Positions 33,331-44,734 of a stretch of DNA of 64,000 nucleotides are shown one piece after another. Position 1 is the first letter of the stretch; each line of letters starts with the position of its first letter. A program made the position numbers and the translations under genes. The stretch is from Phyto melanocephala (taxonomy: Eukaryota; Arthropoda; Insecta; Diptera; Rhinophoridae). The stretch lies in NCBI GenBank assembly GCA_941918925.1, contig OW799235.1, forward strand, positions 35,577,201-35,641,200, given 5' to 3'. The notes below the pieces were generated by a model. It was not told where the DNA came from, ran no database searches, and worked only from the letters and a program-made list of their open reading frames with translations.

Positions 33331-36326
33331 TTTTCAATAATTTTAGCACATACTCAAGGCATATCCATAAGGTATATGCAACGGCGAATTGATACAACAA
33401 AGCAACTTTTCATGTGATGTTTTATGTCAAGGCCAATTCGTATATCAGGGATGGAAAAGGTGTTTTTACATATTAAATATAATAAAATTTGATTAAAAAA
33501 AGGATATAATTGTTTGAAACACATTATTAATAACGCAAAAGCTACAAATATACATAAATTTAGCACATTTTTTTTTTATCAAAAATGTACATGTAAGTTA
33601 ATTGTTTAATACAGAATTACCATCACATTTCCCTTCCCTGCATTAATAAGGCAAATTCAACCAATTTTGACAAAATGTTTCACAATCAGCTGGGCTGATA
33701 ATTTCACCTGTATGAATTCGCCTTGCACATACTTTTTCTTTGTCGCTTATTTTGATCAAACTAATGTCAAATCAACATGGCCGTCTTTCAAAATAATAAC
33801 TGAAATATTTTTCAAAGATAATTAGATTAAACAAAAAATTTAAATATTGATTCCGAAAAAAGTATAGATGCAAAACGTGTGCAGGGTATTAAAACTAGGT
33901 AGCCTCAGTTCATAAGCTGATCATAAGCTTTTACTTTCCACATGTCATAATTTTATATATTCTCTTTCTTTTCCTGTAATTAACAATCGTCAAAGTTTAT
34001 AAAAAAAAGAAATTATATCAAAAAATCCTATCTGAATTGCTATCACCTTATATAATTATACCGTGAACGTGTGTTAAGATTTTTTCGATCTCACTTCTTT
34101 TAATTTCACATTTCTTATTACATTTGCTACATAAATTAAGCGTTAAAATTTGCTTTTGTTAAAAATTTTAAGAATATTTTTGAAAAACTCCAACGCTTGA
34201 CGGTCTACCCTTATGAAGTGTGTATTTTAATTTTGACAAATTTATGTGGTAGCCTACTGTCGTATAGTTTTGTTTAAATCATTTTACGTTTAAGACAATA
34301 GGAATATGCTTCTCTTGGGATAATTACATATTTACATCTACTTTAAAATTAATCATCTTTAACATTGTTTATTTTTGTAAATGAATAATTGCAAGATTAT
34401 GTCCATTGTTTAAGGCTTAAAGAAAGATGTAATTAATAGTTTTTTTTTACTGATTAAAATTTGAGGGCCTGTAGACAAGTGTACAAATAAGGTAACCCTT
34501 AAGAACTTGTAAATGACTAGCCATTACTCTTAAACATACTATTCAATGACTATTTAATACCGTCTGCCTTTCTAATGACTAGATTATAATATGTTACTTA
34601 TAAAAGAACTTATTTATCAGACACGTACTTATCAAGAAATCTTTCAAATAATTTAATATAATTCTCATTTAGTTAAACACACTTTTAACATTAGTTTTAA
34701 AGCGAATAATAGTGTAAGAAAAATTAGAAGTTTCGTCCTTACAAAGACTTATACACTATTACTCATAATGACTCCTGTAAGCCATAATTGAAATCAAGTA
34801 CTTATTTAATGGCATCAAAGTGAAGTTAAAGTTACCCTGTCATAGCTGTAAACAGCTGTTATTTATCTTGTTATAAACTTTTTTAAACTTTTTATTTTTA
34901 CTATTATTATTTAACGACCTCACGATTTCTGTAAGTCCATAATATTAATGGATTACTTAGGTTATTAAAATCATTTATTTATTGCTATAAAAGTAAGTAC
35001 TTATATAAGACCCTTTTTATAAGCGAACGTAAAAAGTACTTAATCGAGTTCCTATTTGTAAGCGATGGTGGTAAATACTTGTCTCCCATGACATTGCTCT
35101 GTTAGAATAATGGACTTAGATGCCAAATTGTTAGTAGTGAAAAACTGTACATTCACTCATTACTTTGTAATTAGAGTTTTTGCTGGGATGTTTTTTTTTT
35201 TGTTTACGAAAAATAGTGCAATGAGAGATTAGAATCGTAAGAAAAATTTTATCAAAAAAGTTTTAGACAATTTTGTATGAAAAAAGCCTTTTTATTAAAA
35301 GTATTGCCACTATAATCGTACATTGTGAAAGGGCCGTTAACAAGTTGTGGTTTGTTAAGTAATCAATAATCAAAAAAATATTTGCTTGCCTTTAATGACA
35401 ATAAAACGTAATAAAGTTAACTCCTTTGTTTGGAGTGGTCGGCCAATGTACGCGGCTAGCGGCAACGAAAGGCGTCCAGCTTATTTAGATGTTCAGTAAA
35501 GGGCAAGAAAAAAAGTTGAAAAATGTTAATTTTTTTCGCATAATGCGTACAATGGCTTTCCACTACTAAAAATGATTCACAGTTGCAGAGTTTAAAAAAT
35601 TCCAAATCTTTAAATTTCCTAAAAAAAATGTAAAAGTTAATAAATAAATCAATGAAAAACAGATGAAGACAAATTTAATAATAAACGTGACAAAGAAAAA
35701 AAACTACAAAATTAAAAAAAAAATCTTTCATGAATCACTATTCCAAAACCCCAATTAATAAAAATCCAAGACACAGACACATTTGAAATAACTTTCAAAA
35801 CTTTATCAATTTTTACACTATTGTTCCCTTTCATTCTGTTCTTTTTACTTCAAAATTATGCGCTTTTAAACTGGCAACTCAAAACGCCAACTTACAGACA
35901 GTTTGTCGATTTGTTTATAGAATGCTTTTCAAAATTCAAATCCATAAATATTTTTTAGATTTATTTGCCTAAAGCCAAAGAAATTAAATAAAGCACGTAA
36001 TGTAGAGGAATAAAGGGAGTCTCATGAGTCACGGCTGAAGTTTAACAAACCGTATGATAACAAAAATATTACAATCAAAAAAAGTCACAAAACAAGCCAA
36101 AAATTAAAATGAAATGTACTACGCTCATCGGAAAATGTTGTTAATAATTACTTAACGTTTATGCAGGCAAAGTGTGGTATAAGCCAAGGACTCTTGTTTC
36201 AATCGTAAAACCATAATTCTTTAGAAAGTTCATTTTGTCAGGTTGCGAAAATTAATCACCATATTATGGCCATTATTTTGTTTAACAATTTTTTTTTTGC
36301 GTATATGTGATAGTAGGCTGTGATCA
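33331..36326. other. AT-rich stretch without a supported gene
   Basis: No coding exon is supported. At 34480-35090 variants of AAGTACTTAT recur many times in both orientations, and the stretch may be a non-autonomous DNA element (see findings). A GC-richer block at 35430-35500 has no open frame. Confidence 0.35.
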
Positions 36327-36334
36327 TGTGTAAT

Positions 36335-37633
36335 TAGGGTTTGGGATTTCCCGGTCTTTTTATTTTCCCGGGAAACGGGAATTAAAAAATCGTTTTCCCG
36401 GGAATTCCCCGGGATTCCCAAAAATAATATTTCTTTTAAAATAAATAATGTTTGTTAACTTTAACATCACGATTTGGTTAATAACTCATTGCTTTACTAG
36501 TAGTTTATTTACCATTAGAGTCCATATTGTGTCAGCATTACATCTTCCGGAAATATAAACTTAATTAACATTATAAAAATAATTATTGCCATGTAAACAG
36601 AAATTTAAATATCTTTTTTGGGCAACACTACTCCACTCGTCTAATACAAGAGCAAACCTCAAATTGTCGCAAATTTGACTAGATATTGTTTTCACCATCG
36701 TATTTTTAACGGCGTTGTAATATTTTATTACAATGTTTTTAGCATCAGTTTCATATTTGGGTAACGTCATATTTTTACTGAAGAAACGTTGACGAATAAA
36801 AGAACCTTGTGTAATTGTTCGAATAGATATTCCATCGACTGCTGTTAATTTTGAAACAATTTCTGGTAATGTTTGGGTGTCTAAAAAACTTTTAATAGTG
36901 GAATTATTTTTTTTATTTGGTACAGGTGTTGAAGAATCGTTTTTAAATTTTATTTTGTGAACCAAAAGAAGGTGCCGTATGAGACCACTAGTACTACCGC
37001 CCTTGGACATTAACCTTTTCGGGAAAATATTACATTGTGCTGCGTTGTCTACTTTTTGAAAATAGTTCCAAACTTCAGACATTTTGCTTCTAAACAAAGT
37101 GAATTTTATAAAAAAGTATTATTAGAAAAATTCAATCATAAATAAAAAAAATTATACCTACAAATTCTGTGACCACTTTTAGAAACAATTTGTACATACG
37201 ATTATATTTATAAAAATGAACCACGGAAACTACTGCTGGTTTTACGGTTGTTATAAAACACATTTATATACAAGAAAACATTTAATTATTTATATATATA
37301 ATTAATTAATATAAAAATAATTCCAGAAAGTCGTTAACTTTGGCGTGAAATATTTTTGACCGATGATGTTTGTTTTTCTTTTACATAGTCGTATTTGAGA
37401 AAAGTTGTAAATACTTAACAAACAAAAAATGCTAACAAATTAAAAACCTTACTTTTTATTCAAATATTATTTAAATTTACCAAAACAGATAAGAAATTAA
37501 AAATAAAATCAAATATATTTCCTAATATACTACATATTTTTTATTTCCCGTTTTCCCGGGAATAAGAGCAAAATTTTCCCGGCAATACTAAGTGGTTCAT
37601 TCCCGCTCGGGAATTCCCGGTTCCCAAACCCTA
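36335..37633 (-). mobile_element. hAT element with TTCCCGGGAA subterminal palindromes
   Basis: The ends TAGGGTTTGGGA and TCCCAAACCCTA are perfect 12-bp inverted repeats. Identical 8-bp repeats TGTGTAAT flank it at 36327-36334 and 37634-37641. The motif TTCCCGGGAA and close variants recur near both ends (36350-36420 and 37548-37622), striking in such AT-rich DNA and probably the transposase-binding repeats. At 1299 bp it is far shorter than an autonomous hAT and keeps only the N-terminal transposase ORF. Confidence 0.9.
36561..37097 (-). CDS. Truncated hAT transposase: BED-finger domain to first catalytic Asp
   Basis: This is an uninterrupted 178-aa ORF (alternative start MSEVW at residue 6). 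Residues ~7-50 look like a BED zinc finger: SEVWNYF, C22, a position where the second Cys is expected but Phe25 occurs (CNIF), and the histidines H42 and H47. A region resembling other hAT N-termini follows (LPKYETDAKNIVIKYYNAV), with LVLDEWSS holding D153, the position of the first hAT catalytic aspartate. The protein then ends; the other catalytic residues and the dimerisation region are absent. It could be an inert remnant, or an expressed DNA-binding fragment that competes for the CCCGGG repeats. No promoter evidence. Confidence 0.6.
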   Translation of the reverse strand: MFRSKMSEVWNYFQKVDNAAQCNIFPKRLMSKGGSTSGLIRHLLLVHKIKFKNDSSTPVPNKKNNSTIKSFLDTQTLPEIVSKLTAVDGISIRTITQGSFIRQRFFSKNMTLPKYETDAKNIVIKYYNAVKNTMVKTISSQICDNLRFALVLDEWSSVAQKRYLNFCLHGNNYFYNVN

Positions 37634-37862
37634 TGTGTAATTGTGTAAAAAATAGTTTACAGTGCTTAACAAGTTTTACATTTTCTAAAAAAAACTTCGA
37701 GTTTTTCAAAAAAAAAAAAATAATATTTGTTGTGCGCATTCGCTGCAAATATCTTTGCTCTTGTTCATTTCTGCAAATGAATTGCCGACATTTGGGCGGT
37801 AAAGTGTTGCCTACTCAAATAATATTTTGACAACTAACTATTACTCTTAAGTGTTATTTAAA

Positions 37863-37910
37863 AATAAGTAAGAGCGTTATATTCGGCTGTGCCGAATCTT
37901 ATTTACTATT
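37863..37910 (-). mobile_element. Solo 3' end of an INE-1-like element
   Basis: AATAAGTAAGAGCGTTATAT, the palindrome ATTCGGCTGTGCCGAAT and CTTATTTAC match only the last ~45 bp of the family. No body follows. Either a large deletion or a terminal-fragment insertion. Confidence 0.65.
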
Positions 37911-38270
37911 TATGCTGTTTGTACTATCACGTAATGATCGAATAAGAAGTGCGCGCGAAGAAAATAGTGCACTTGATTATCGTTATAAAATTAAAACCAG
38001 CAGCTTAATTTATTCAATCCTGTTTTTAGATTTAAAAGTATTTTATTCAAATTCTAAATTTTACAAGTTAAAAGATTTTCTATTAATTTTTTGATACAAC
38101 TTTTAACTTTTTCCGAAATACTTTCCATTAGGGTTTTCACTAAAGCTTCCTTTACTTTTTTAGAAAAAGTTGTTCACTTTTTCCTTAATTCGTTTTCACT
38201 TTTTGTATCTTTTAAATTTACTTTCTATTTTAAATAATAAACAATTTTTATTTGTATATTCATCTTTTTT

Positions 38271-38276
38271 TTTATT
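38271..38276 (-). promoter_or_regulatory. Candidate polyadenylation signal of the DUF1091 gene
   Basis: AATAAA on the minus strand begins 26 bases after the stop codon at 38303-38305. A second AATAAA lies about 25 bases further on. Short 3' UTRs are usual for small secreted-protein genes in flies. Given the AT-richness, chance occurrence is possible. Confidence 0.4.
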
Positions 38277-38302
38277 AAACTTGTTAATGCTACAAATCCA
38301 AA

Positions 38303-39224
38303 TTATAGAATTGAAAATTTCTTATTCGATTTCAATTCCAATTTGGCATGTATTAAGCCGGAAAGTTTTGTCGAATTATCAAATATATATGAAAACTCTA
38401 TTATCATTGGGGCTTCCACATAAAACGAAGGCATTTGTTGGATGTCCCATTTAAAATTCCTCACATAGTATGAGCTATGATCATTGAATGGACAGTTTTG
38501 AGGAAAATTACTATAGTGTTGCAAGATGGTACGTGCCCAATGCATTAGAGTCACTTGATTTTTCAAAGCCAATAAGTCACAGCCATTTATTGAGGTCAGA
38601 TTCAGCAGAACAAATTGTGACTGTTGCAAATGGCGAGGACGTTGTAAAATGATTAAGATATTAAAATTAAATTGATTAACTGGACGCTTAAAGGACATTT
38701 CCATTTGTAGGTTACGTCTTTTGGCGTTTTTAGTTAAACTGCAGGAGAGTTTTTCCATGTTTTGCAAACGATCTGATGTTAAAGTTGACTGCTTCATCTT
38801 GTTAAGCACCACCCACTTGTCATTCAGTGTACAAGTGAAATTTTCAAAAACCAACTCAAAATCACGCTAAAAGTAACAACAACAACAGCAACATAACGAA
38901 AGTAGTAGTAAAAAGAAAATAAATAGAAAGAATTATGATAAAAGATGTATGTATGTCGTTAGTAGAAGATAGAAATGAAATAATGCTAGAAGAGAAATGT
39001 ATGTGTTGAAAGTGTTTCACCTTTGTTATAAGATTATCTGCTGGCGATGAAGATTGTGTTGCAGCTACCGCTGATGATGACGGTGTTGTTACTTGACTTT
39101 GTTGCTGTTCCATTTCATGACTCAAAGGTGAAAAGCTTATTATTAAAATTAATAACAATAATTTATTGCAAGCTGACTTGCTATTTGCTTTCATAGTTTC
39201 TGAGGTGTTAAACATTTTTTCCAT
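38303..39224 (-). CDS. Secreted DUF1091 (DM8) family protein, two exons
   Basis: Exon 1 is 39224-39021 and exon 2 is 38866-38303, joined across a 154-bp phase-0 intron (donor AAAG|GTGAAA, acceptor TTACTTTTAG|CGT). The product has 255 residues. A signal peptide core LLLLILIISF sits at residues 22-31; starting at Met11 would give a more typical leader. A Ser/Thr/Gln linker follows to about residue 68. The rest matches the DUF1091/DM8 pattern: VFENFTC, KLSCSLTKN, NILIILQRPR, NGCDLLA, HYSNFPQNCPF, VRNFKW and MPSFYVEAPM, with cysteines at 80, 110, 164 and 193 able to form two disulfides. The family is a large set of small secreted dipteran proteins, related in pattern to ML/MD-2-like folds, mostly of unknown role, some linked to chemosensation. 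The gene is opposite in strand to the exon at 1-1015. Confidence 0.85.
38867..39020 (-). other. Intron of the DUF1091 gene
   Basis: The 154-bp intron begins GTGAAAC and ends with a pyrimidine-rich GTTGTTGTTACTTTTAG. Splicing joins ITK to RDFELVFENF in frame. Read without splicing, exon 1 would run into a low-complexity tail ending in leucine repeats, which supports the splice. Confidence 0.75.
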
Positions 39225-39979
39225 TATTTCGTTTCTAAAAATTTTCTCTTTTTTTCCAAGGAACTTTTTTTTCTAACTTTATGTTTTAACCCACAAAATC
39301 GTACTAGTTTGTATAAAATCCAAATTTTGAACTTATTAAGGTCAAAATAAATATGACTTTAAATGTATTTATTTTGTTTAAAAAAAAAAAAAACAAACAA
39401 AAAATTGAAAATCATTCGAGCCGAGACTAATGATTAAATAATGAGAATGTTAAATAATATAATTATTTATTTAACAATCCGTGGCTCAACATAATTTTCT
39501 TAGTTTTTCAATTAGGTAAAATTAAAAAAACCAATCCTAAATCATCTCAAACTATTGCAGATTTAAGGCATCTGTTTTAGATAATCACTATGTATGTATT
39601 TTGATTAAATGATTTTAAATATCATTTGATGTTTTGCTTTGAAAACCGAAAATAACACGCAATAAAGAAGTAGCACATGGTAGGAAAGTGAAAGGGGCAA
39701 CAAAAACAGCAGTGCTAATGAGAGAAGAAGATTCGGCCAAGTAAAATATAAAAGAAAAACAATACAATCATGCCTGTTTTGTGTTCCAAATGAAATAGAA
39801 TTGTTCGGAATTGTAAAATCATTTGAAATAAAAAAATCGAAATTTTGGTGTTCTACATTTTACATTTTTTTATTGCAATATTATTTTTTGATGTTTCGAA
39901 AATGCAAACCATGTATGTACTATTTTCTTCTAAGAAAAAAGTGTTTTTAAAGGCATTGAAATTAAAAATTTATTTCTTG
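39225..39979. other. Upstream region of the DUF1091 gene, no other gene seen
   Basis: A TTTATACAA motif on the minus strand at about 39311-39319 is a possible TATA box some 90 bases upstream of the start codon. Nothing else is recognised up to the mariner relic. Confidence 0.3.
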
Positions 39980-40790
39980 GCATATGGTTTCTGCAGCTGT
40001 ACCTTATGAACGCCATAGTGCCGGTTCAATTTTGCACCCCTTTTTCGAGCATATCCGATCTTATATCGTCAATACTGCGTCGAAAGTTGGTTTTTAAATG
40101 ATCAATCGTTTTTGGTTTATAAGCATAGACCAGAGATTTGTCGTACCATCATCTTTCAATTTCTTGGAATAATGCGGTCACCAAACGTTTGACGGGTTCA
40201 CGCTGTAAAGCATGTCGTATTGTTGAAACCAGTTTTCCTCCAAATCATTTGCCTGTAATGTTCGCCATCGTCACAATGGACCGTATTGGTCTTTAGGTGA
40301 GAGTAACTTTGCACCAGCCTTACTTACCTAACGTTCGCTATTAACAGTAATGTGGGCACCGGTTTCTTAATTAAAGACAAATGTGCAGATTACTTCTTCG
40401 GCATGTAAACCGCACCAAACAGTGATCTTTTGGAGTGAAATGGAGTCCCACGAGAATTGTGCTCTCCAAAAACTACAATGTTTATATACACGTTAAGCCA
40501 AAAATGAGCCTTATCGCTAAACAGCGATTTGTCTATAAAGTCGAGTTTAACTTTTTGTTGATTATCAGCGCATTTACCAAACACACGCTGGCTTTAATTG
40601 TTGCAGCAGTTTGATCTTATATGCAAGTAAGCCTTGATCTTCCCTTAAAAGTTTTTTAAATAGTAGAGGGGCATAGAACAGAGTCAGATCGATAAATTTG
40701 AGTCCTTTGTCACACTTGCGTTTACAGCGGCGTTGACTTCTTCTGTATGAACGGAACGGACTCGATTTGGATAAATATTATCCAAAATAG
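39980..40790 (-). pseudogene. Heavily decayed mariner transposase
   Basis: The minus strand shows, in order and in changing frames, LAYKIKLLQQLKPA, LFSDKAHFWLNVYIN (first aspartate), KITVWCGLHAEE, EENWFQQYDMLYSV, KSLVYAYKPKTIDHLKTNFR and a C-terminal RRSIDDIRSDMLEKGVQN, followed after a stop by TGTMAFIRYSC. The order fits a mariner transposase from the HTH region to the C-terminus. There are many stops and shifts. TIRs were not identified, so it is an old insertion. Confidence 0.65.
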
Positions 40791-40799
40791 TAAGTGTTG

Positions 40800-41336
40800 T
40801 TATAAGTCGATTGTTTGTTTAAAAAAATGTTTACATGAATGCCATTTATTTATACAATTAAACAAGTGCCACATAATTTTCCTTTAATTTATACTAAAAA
40901 TAAAATCGATTAAACGAGATATAAATTAAGAAAATAAAACTTAAATCTTACAAGATATTCAAATTAAATTTTTTTTGTAAATTAAAAAATTCTTATTCGC
41001 AACTAAAAGCTTATTAAATAAAATAAATTTTATTATTTTATGATGGATGGCATCACCATTTTTTTTATCTTGGTACTATTGGTGTCGCCATATTGAATTA
41101 TAAAATGTTGCAGTTAAATTTTTGTTTTGTATTTATTCTTTTTAAAATAATAAAAAATTTAACAACGTGTTGTATATCAAAAATCAATTCATAAATATCT
41201 GACTTAAAACTTAATGCAGTTTTCTGAGCTTCTTCTTTAATTTTTGTGTAGTTCCGAATTTTTATTTTTCAATTTATAGACAACTTTTAAATTATATTTT
41301 TTAATATGTGTTATTTTAAAATAACATGTCTATATA
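40800..41336. other. AT-rich stretch without a supported gene
   Basis: Nothing beyond AT-rich sequence was recognised. Confidence 0.4.
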
Positions 41337-41344
41337 GATAAAAG

Positions 41345-41661
41345 CATAGCTGTTAAGTAATGATTCGTAACCGTAATAATTTGTAATTAGATTATTTTTT
41401 TTGTTTTAAGTTGAAGTAATGATTATATTACGATTATTTTCAGATTCGCACGATTACTAAATGATTACGATTACAGATATCCAAAAATAATCAAGACTAT
41501 TTTCTCGTAATCCTAAATAATCTTGATTACTTTTGGATTATTTGTAATCATAATCAATTAATAATCAAGAATTGTTCAAAAGGGAATTATGTAATCAATA
41601 CTATTATTTTTAAAATATAATCTAATTGACTACTAATCGTAATCTAAATTTAACAGCTCTG
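41345..41661. mobile_element. hAT-like MITE rich in GTAATC motifs
   Basis: The ends CATAGCTGTTAA and, from the minus strand, CAGAGCTGTTAA are flanked by 8-bp near-repeats GATAAAAG (41337-41344) and GTTAAAAG (41662-41669). GTAATC, GATTAC and TAATCG/CGATTA recur throughout in both orientations, as expected of subterminal binding sites. No ORF. Confidence 0.65.
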
Positions 41662-42078
41662 GTTAAAAGTAACAACAAACATTTATTATTATTTTAGAAC
41701 TTCAATAAAGTTTTAATTATTAAAAAGGTAATTATTTTTAATTCCACAGAAGTCAAATTATTTCCTCAAATATAATGCAGAACCGCAAAAAATTCTGAAA
41801 TTTCCGCTTCCGAATAAAATAATGCGAGTTCGCAATACAGAACAGGCACATATATTTTTTATTTGTAATTATTTTTTTTTCCATAAAAATTTACCATGTG
41901 TTCCGAACAAGAATAATTTGTAAAAATTTCACTTTGCGGACTAGGGATAGATTGAATTTTCGTTTCGCCAGCACATAGCTCATTCTGTTGAGTTGTTCAT
42001 TTTTATTTTATATTACTGAGCAAACATTTTTAAATAAATTAACAAAGTCTGTGGTTACGCTGTTTGCTGAGTCATGCA

Positions 42079-42446
42079 TCTATATATATATAAAAATTAT
42101 ACTCTGTGCGTATGTGTGTTAGCTATAGACTCCGAAACTGTAAAACCGATCGGACTCAAACTTTGGCAAGTTGTTGTACACATTCCAGAGAGTGTTTATG
42201 GGTGGTAAAAGTAGGGCGGGTCCACGCCCATAAAATTTTTTTTTATCATTTTTAGCTACTTGCACGGAAACTTTGCACACATATTGAGCTGTCATGACTA
42301 TACAATTTCGTGATTAGAAAAGTGGGCAGTGCCACGCCCATAAAAATAAGTTGATATTTTTAGCTTCTTGTGCTTGATATTCATTTAAAATTCAGAATGC
42401 ATTTTATTCATTAAGGGGCGTAGCAACGCGCACCGGTCTTTTCTAG
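42079..42446 (+). mobile_element. Non-autonomous Helitron, short copy
   Basis: It starts TCTATATATATATAAAAA after an A and ends GCAACGCGCACCGG..CTAG before a T, which fits Helitron insertion between A and T with 5' TC and 3' CTRR ends. The first ~150 bp match the larger copy at 51349-52216 (ACTCCGAAACTGTAAAACCG, AAGTTGTTGTACACAT). It has about two minisatellite units rather than six. Confidence 0.8.
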
Positions 42447-44270
42447 TAAAAGTATAAAAATTTGATACACGACATTATGCATGTTGTGAAAAGTATTTAG
42501 TACGGATTTCAAAAACTATAAATTTTCTTTTTGTTGGCAAAATTGCCATCAAAAATTCTCAAACAATTTGCATTTAAAATTTGTCTCAGTTTAAAATTAA
42601 TTTTTTTTATAATTTATTTCATAATAAATTAATAATAATTTATTAATCGTTTTTCTTTTTATGTACATATTGAACTTGACAGTATTAACATATACAAAAC
42701 TCTTAGTTCAACAATTAAAGTGTAATAACACAACTGTAAATTCAAATGTGCAAAAAAAAATAAATAAAAACAAGAAAAAAAAAAGCAAATGAGACTAAAA
42801 ACAGCTGTTGCCTTTAGAAAGATATTTAAAATAAACAAGAAAAAATATTTTAAATAAATCATTAAGGTGTAAAAAGAAAAACATTTGGATTTTTATACAC
42901 ACGTTTCTGCATCTGAACTCACACATGCAGTTGTTTTAGCTTTAATAAATTGCGTCAATGGAGATCATAATATATGTACCAGCTACGCTATAAACTGTTT
43001 ACACTAAGAAACTTTTAATAGATTAAAGAAAAAAACCGAAAAGGTTTTATTGCTTCCACGTTCCATACTTAATTCAAAACAATTTTTACAGTATGACGTA
43101 AAGCCGTTAAGAACGTAACTATTGGGCTTAACCCTTTCACAACTATTGGGAGATATACATACGAACCACAATTAAAAATATCCCATTTAGTTACTTAGAA
43201 GTTCAAGTACAGTTATTTATAAAACTTTTGCATGTTCTGACGCTTGTTGTTTAGTCAACAACAAAGTTCAGTGGTAACAAATCATTATTGAAAAGTACAA
43301 AATGGCAGTAAAAAAATTTAAGTGTTAAGGCATCTTTTTGTAGTTATATTACCAGCTTGCGCAAAGGCATGAAGAGGATTTTATTAACTTTTTATAATTT
43401 TTTTTATACATATATCCCATTTGGCTTTTGCAATGAGACATATCTATCCCAATAGAGCCATAGTGTTATAAAATTAAAAATATTATTTTAGGTTTAAATA
43501 ACAAAAAGACTGCAGGATTTTGATGAAGCAAATATTTTAGAAGAGTCAGCTGAAGATGACTTCTCAACTCGGAGCGTTGACGAATAGGAACAGACTCCAA
43601 AAGTATTATGCAAATAAAATAAAAAAAGCTATGTTGTCCAGCTCAAATTTTTAACTTAAAAAAAAAAACTTAAGTCAACAACGGATAAATCATTTAGACC
43701 TAGAAAATAAACTAGCAGCAAACGCGAATCCGATTTAGGACTTAATGAATAGAGAACTGATACACCATTATAAATCACGTGAAGATTCAATGTATAGATG
43801 AATCTATGACTAAGTTTAAAGTACGTTCATCACTAAAACAATTCATTCAAATAAACACCACAAAACGTGGAATAAAAATGTAAATGAAATGTGATTCTCT
43901 AAGTGAGTGTGTATGTATGTGATTTCAACATATAGTGCGGTAAATTGGCACTTTTGGAGAACGTGTAGTAAATAGCCTAGCCAAGGCATTGATTTGATCG
44001 CCATTTTATCAGTGTTTGCATACTTAAAACTTTACACTATCCGGTTACAGTGTTGATTAATCGTGTAGTTCTGGAATTATGTGTACAAAATGGCATGATA
44101 CCAAGGAGGTTGCAGCTGTAAGCAATCACCAATATTCTTCAATGTCATCAATAGACAAAAACCAGGTAAATTGTGAAATTCCGTAAATAATACATTTTTA
44201 CGGGAATTTTATGGGAGACGTAGATCAAGCTTATCATTCGGAATGTATGGACTAGACGGTAATTTACGGA
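42447..44270. other. AT-rich stretch without a supported gene
   Basis: No TIR pair or credible exon. Short peptide-like runs at 43520-43590 hint at decayed coding sequence but cannot be assigned. Confidence 0.35.
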
Positions 44271-44279
44271 AATGGTGGC

Positions 44280-44580
44280 AAAAAATTATTTTAGATTGGT
44301 GATGATGTTAGCTGTAAATTCGTAATTATATATAAAAATTTGGCTTAAGGATAATGAAATTAATACCATGTCGTGGCCGCCTCAATCTTCCGATCTTAAC
44401 CCGATTGAGAATATGTGGATGATTGTAAAACGAAATGTCGACAATAAAGTATTCAGAAATGGCGATGAACTTTTCGTCGAGTTGGAATTAAATTTCTGAC
44501 GCTTATGTTAAAAAAATAATCGTCTCAATGCCTAAGAGGTGTTTAAAAGTTATAATAATAATGGCTACGCTACCAAATAC
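44280..44580 (+). pseudogene. Tc1-like transposase C-terminal relic
   Basis: The plus strand from 44341 reads WLKDNEINTMSWPPQSSDLN, PIENMWMIVKRNVDNKVFRN, then a shift to KKIIVSMPKRCLKVI. The motif SWPPQSSDLNPIENMW contains the third catalytic acid (E) of the DD34E class in its usual context. A degenerate version of the second-aspartate region (DDVSCK) precedes it near 44300. Upstream parts are not recognisable. Confidence 0.75.
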
Positions 44581-44734
44581 TGCTGGGGATTGTCCGGTGG
44601 TGGCATGTGGTTCATTTCTATATTGCCGCAAGAACTCGTTTAGATCTTTTTTTAAGGCTGTTTCTGTTAGTGCGCATAGTTTTTAAACGTTTGGATCGAT
44701 CGCCAAGTCGATATTTTTGAGTTTCTATACAACC

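Noticed and set aside
36335..37633. CpG-island-like promoter suggested by the clustered CCCGGG motifs
   Set aside because: The GC-rich motifs are confined to the ends of a hAT element and are best explained as its subterminal repeats.
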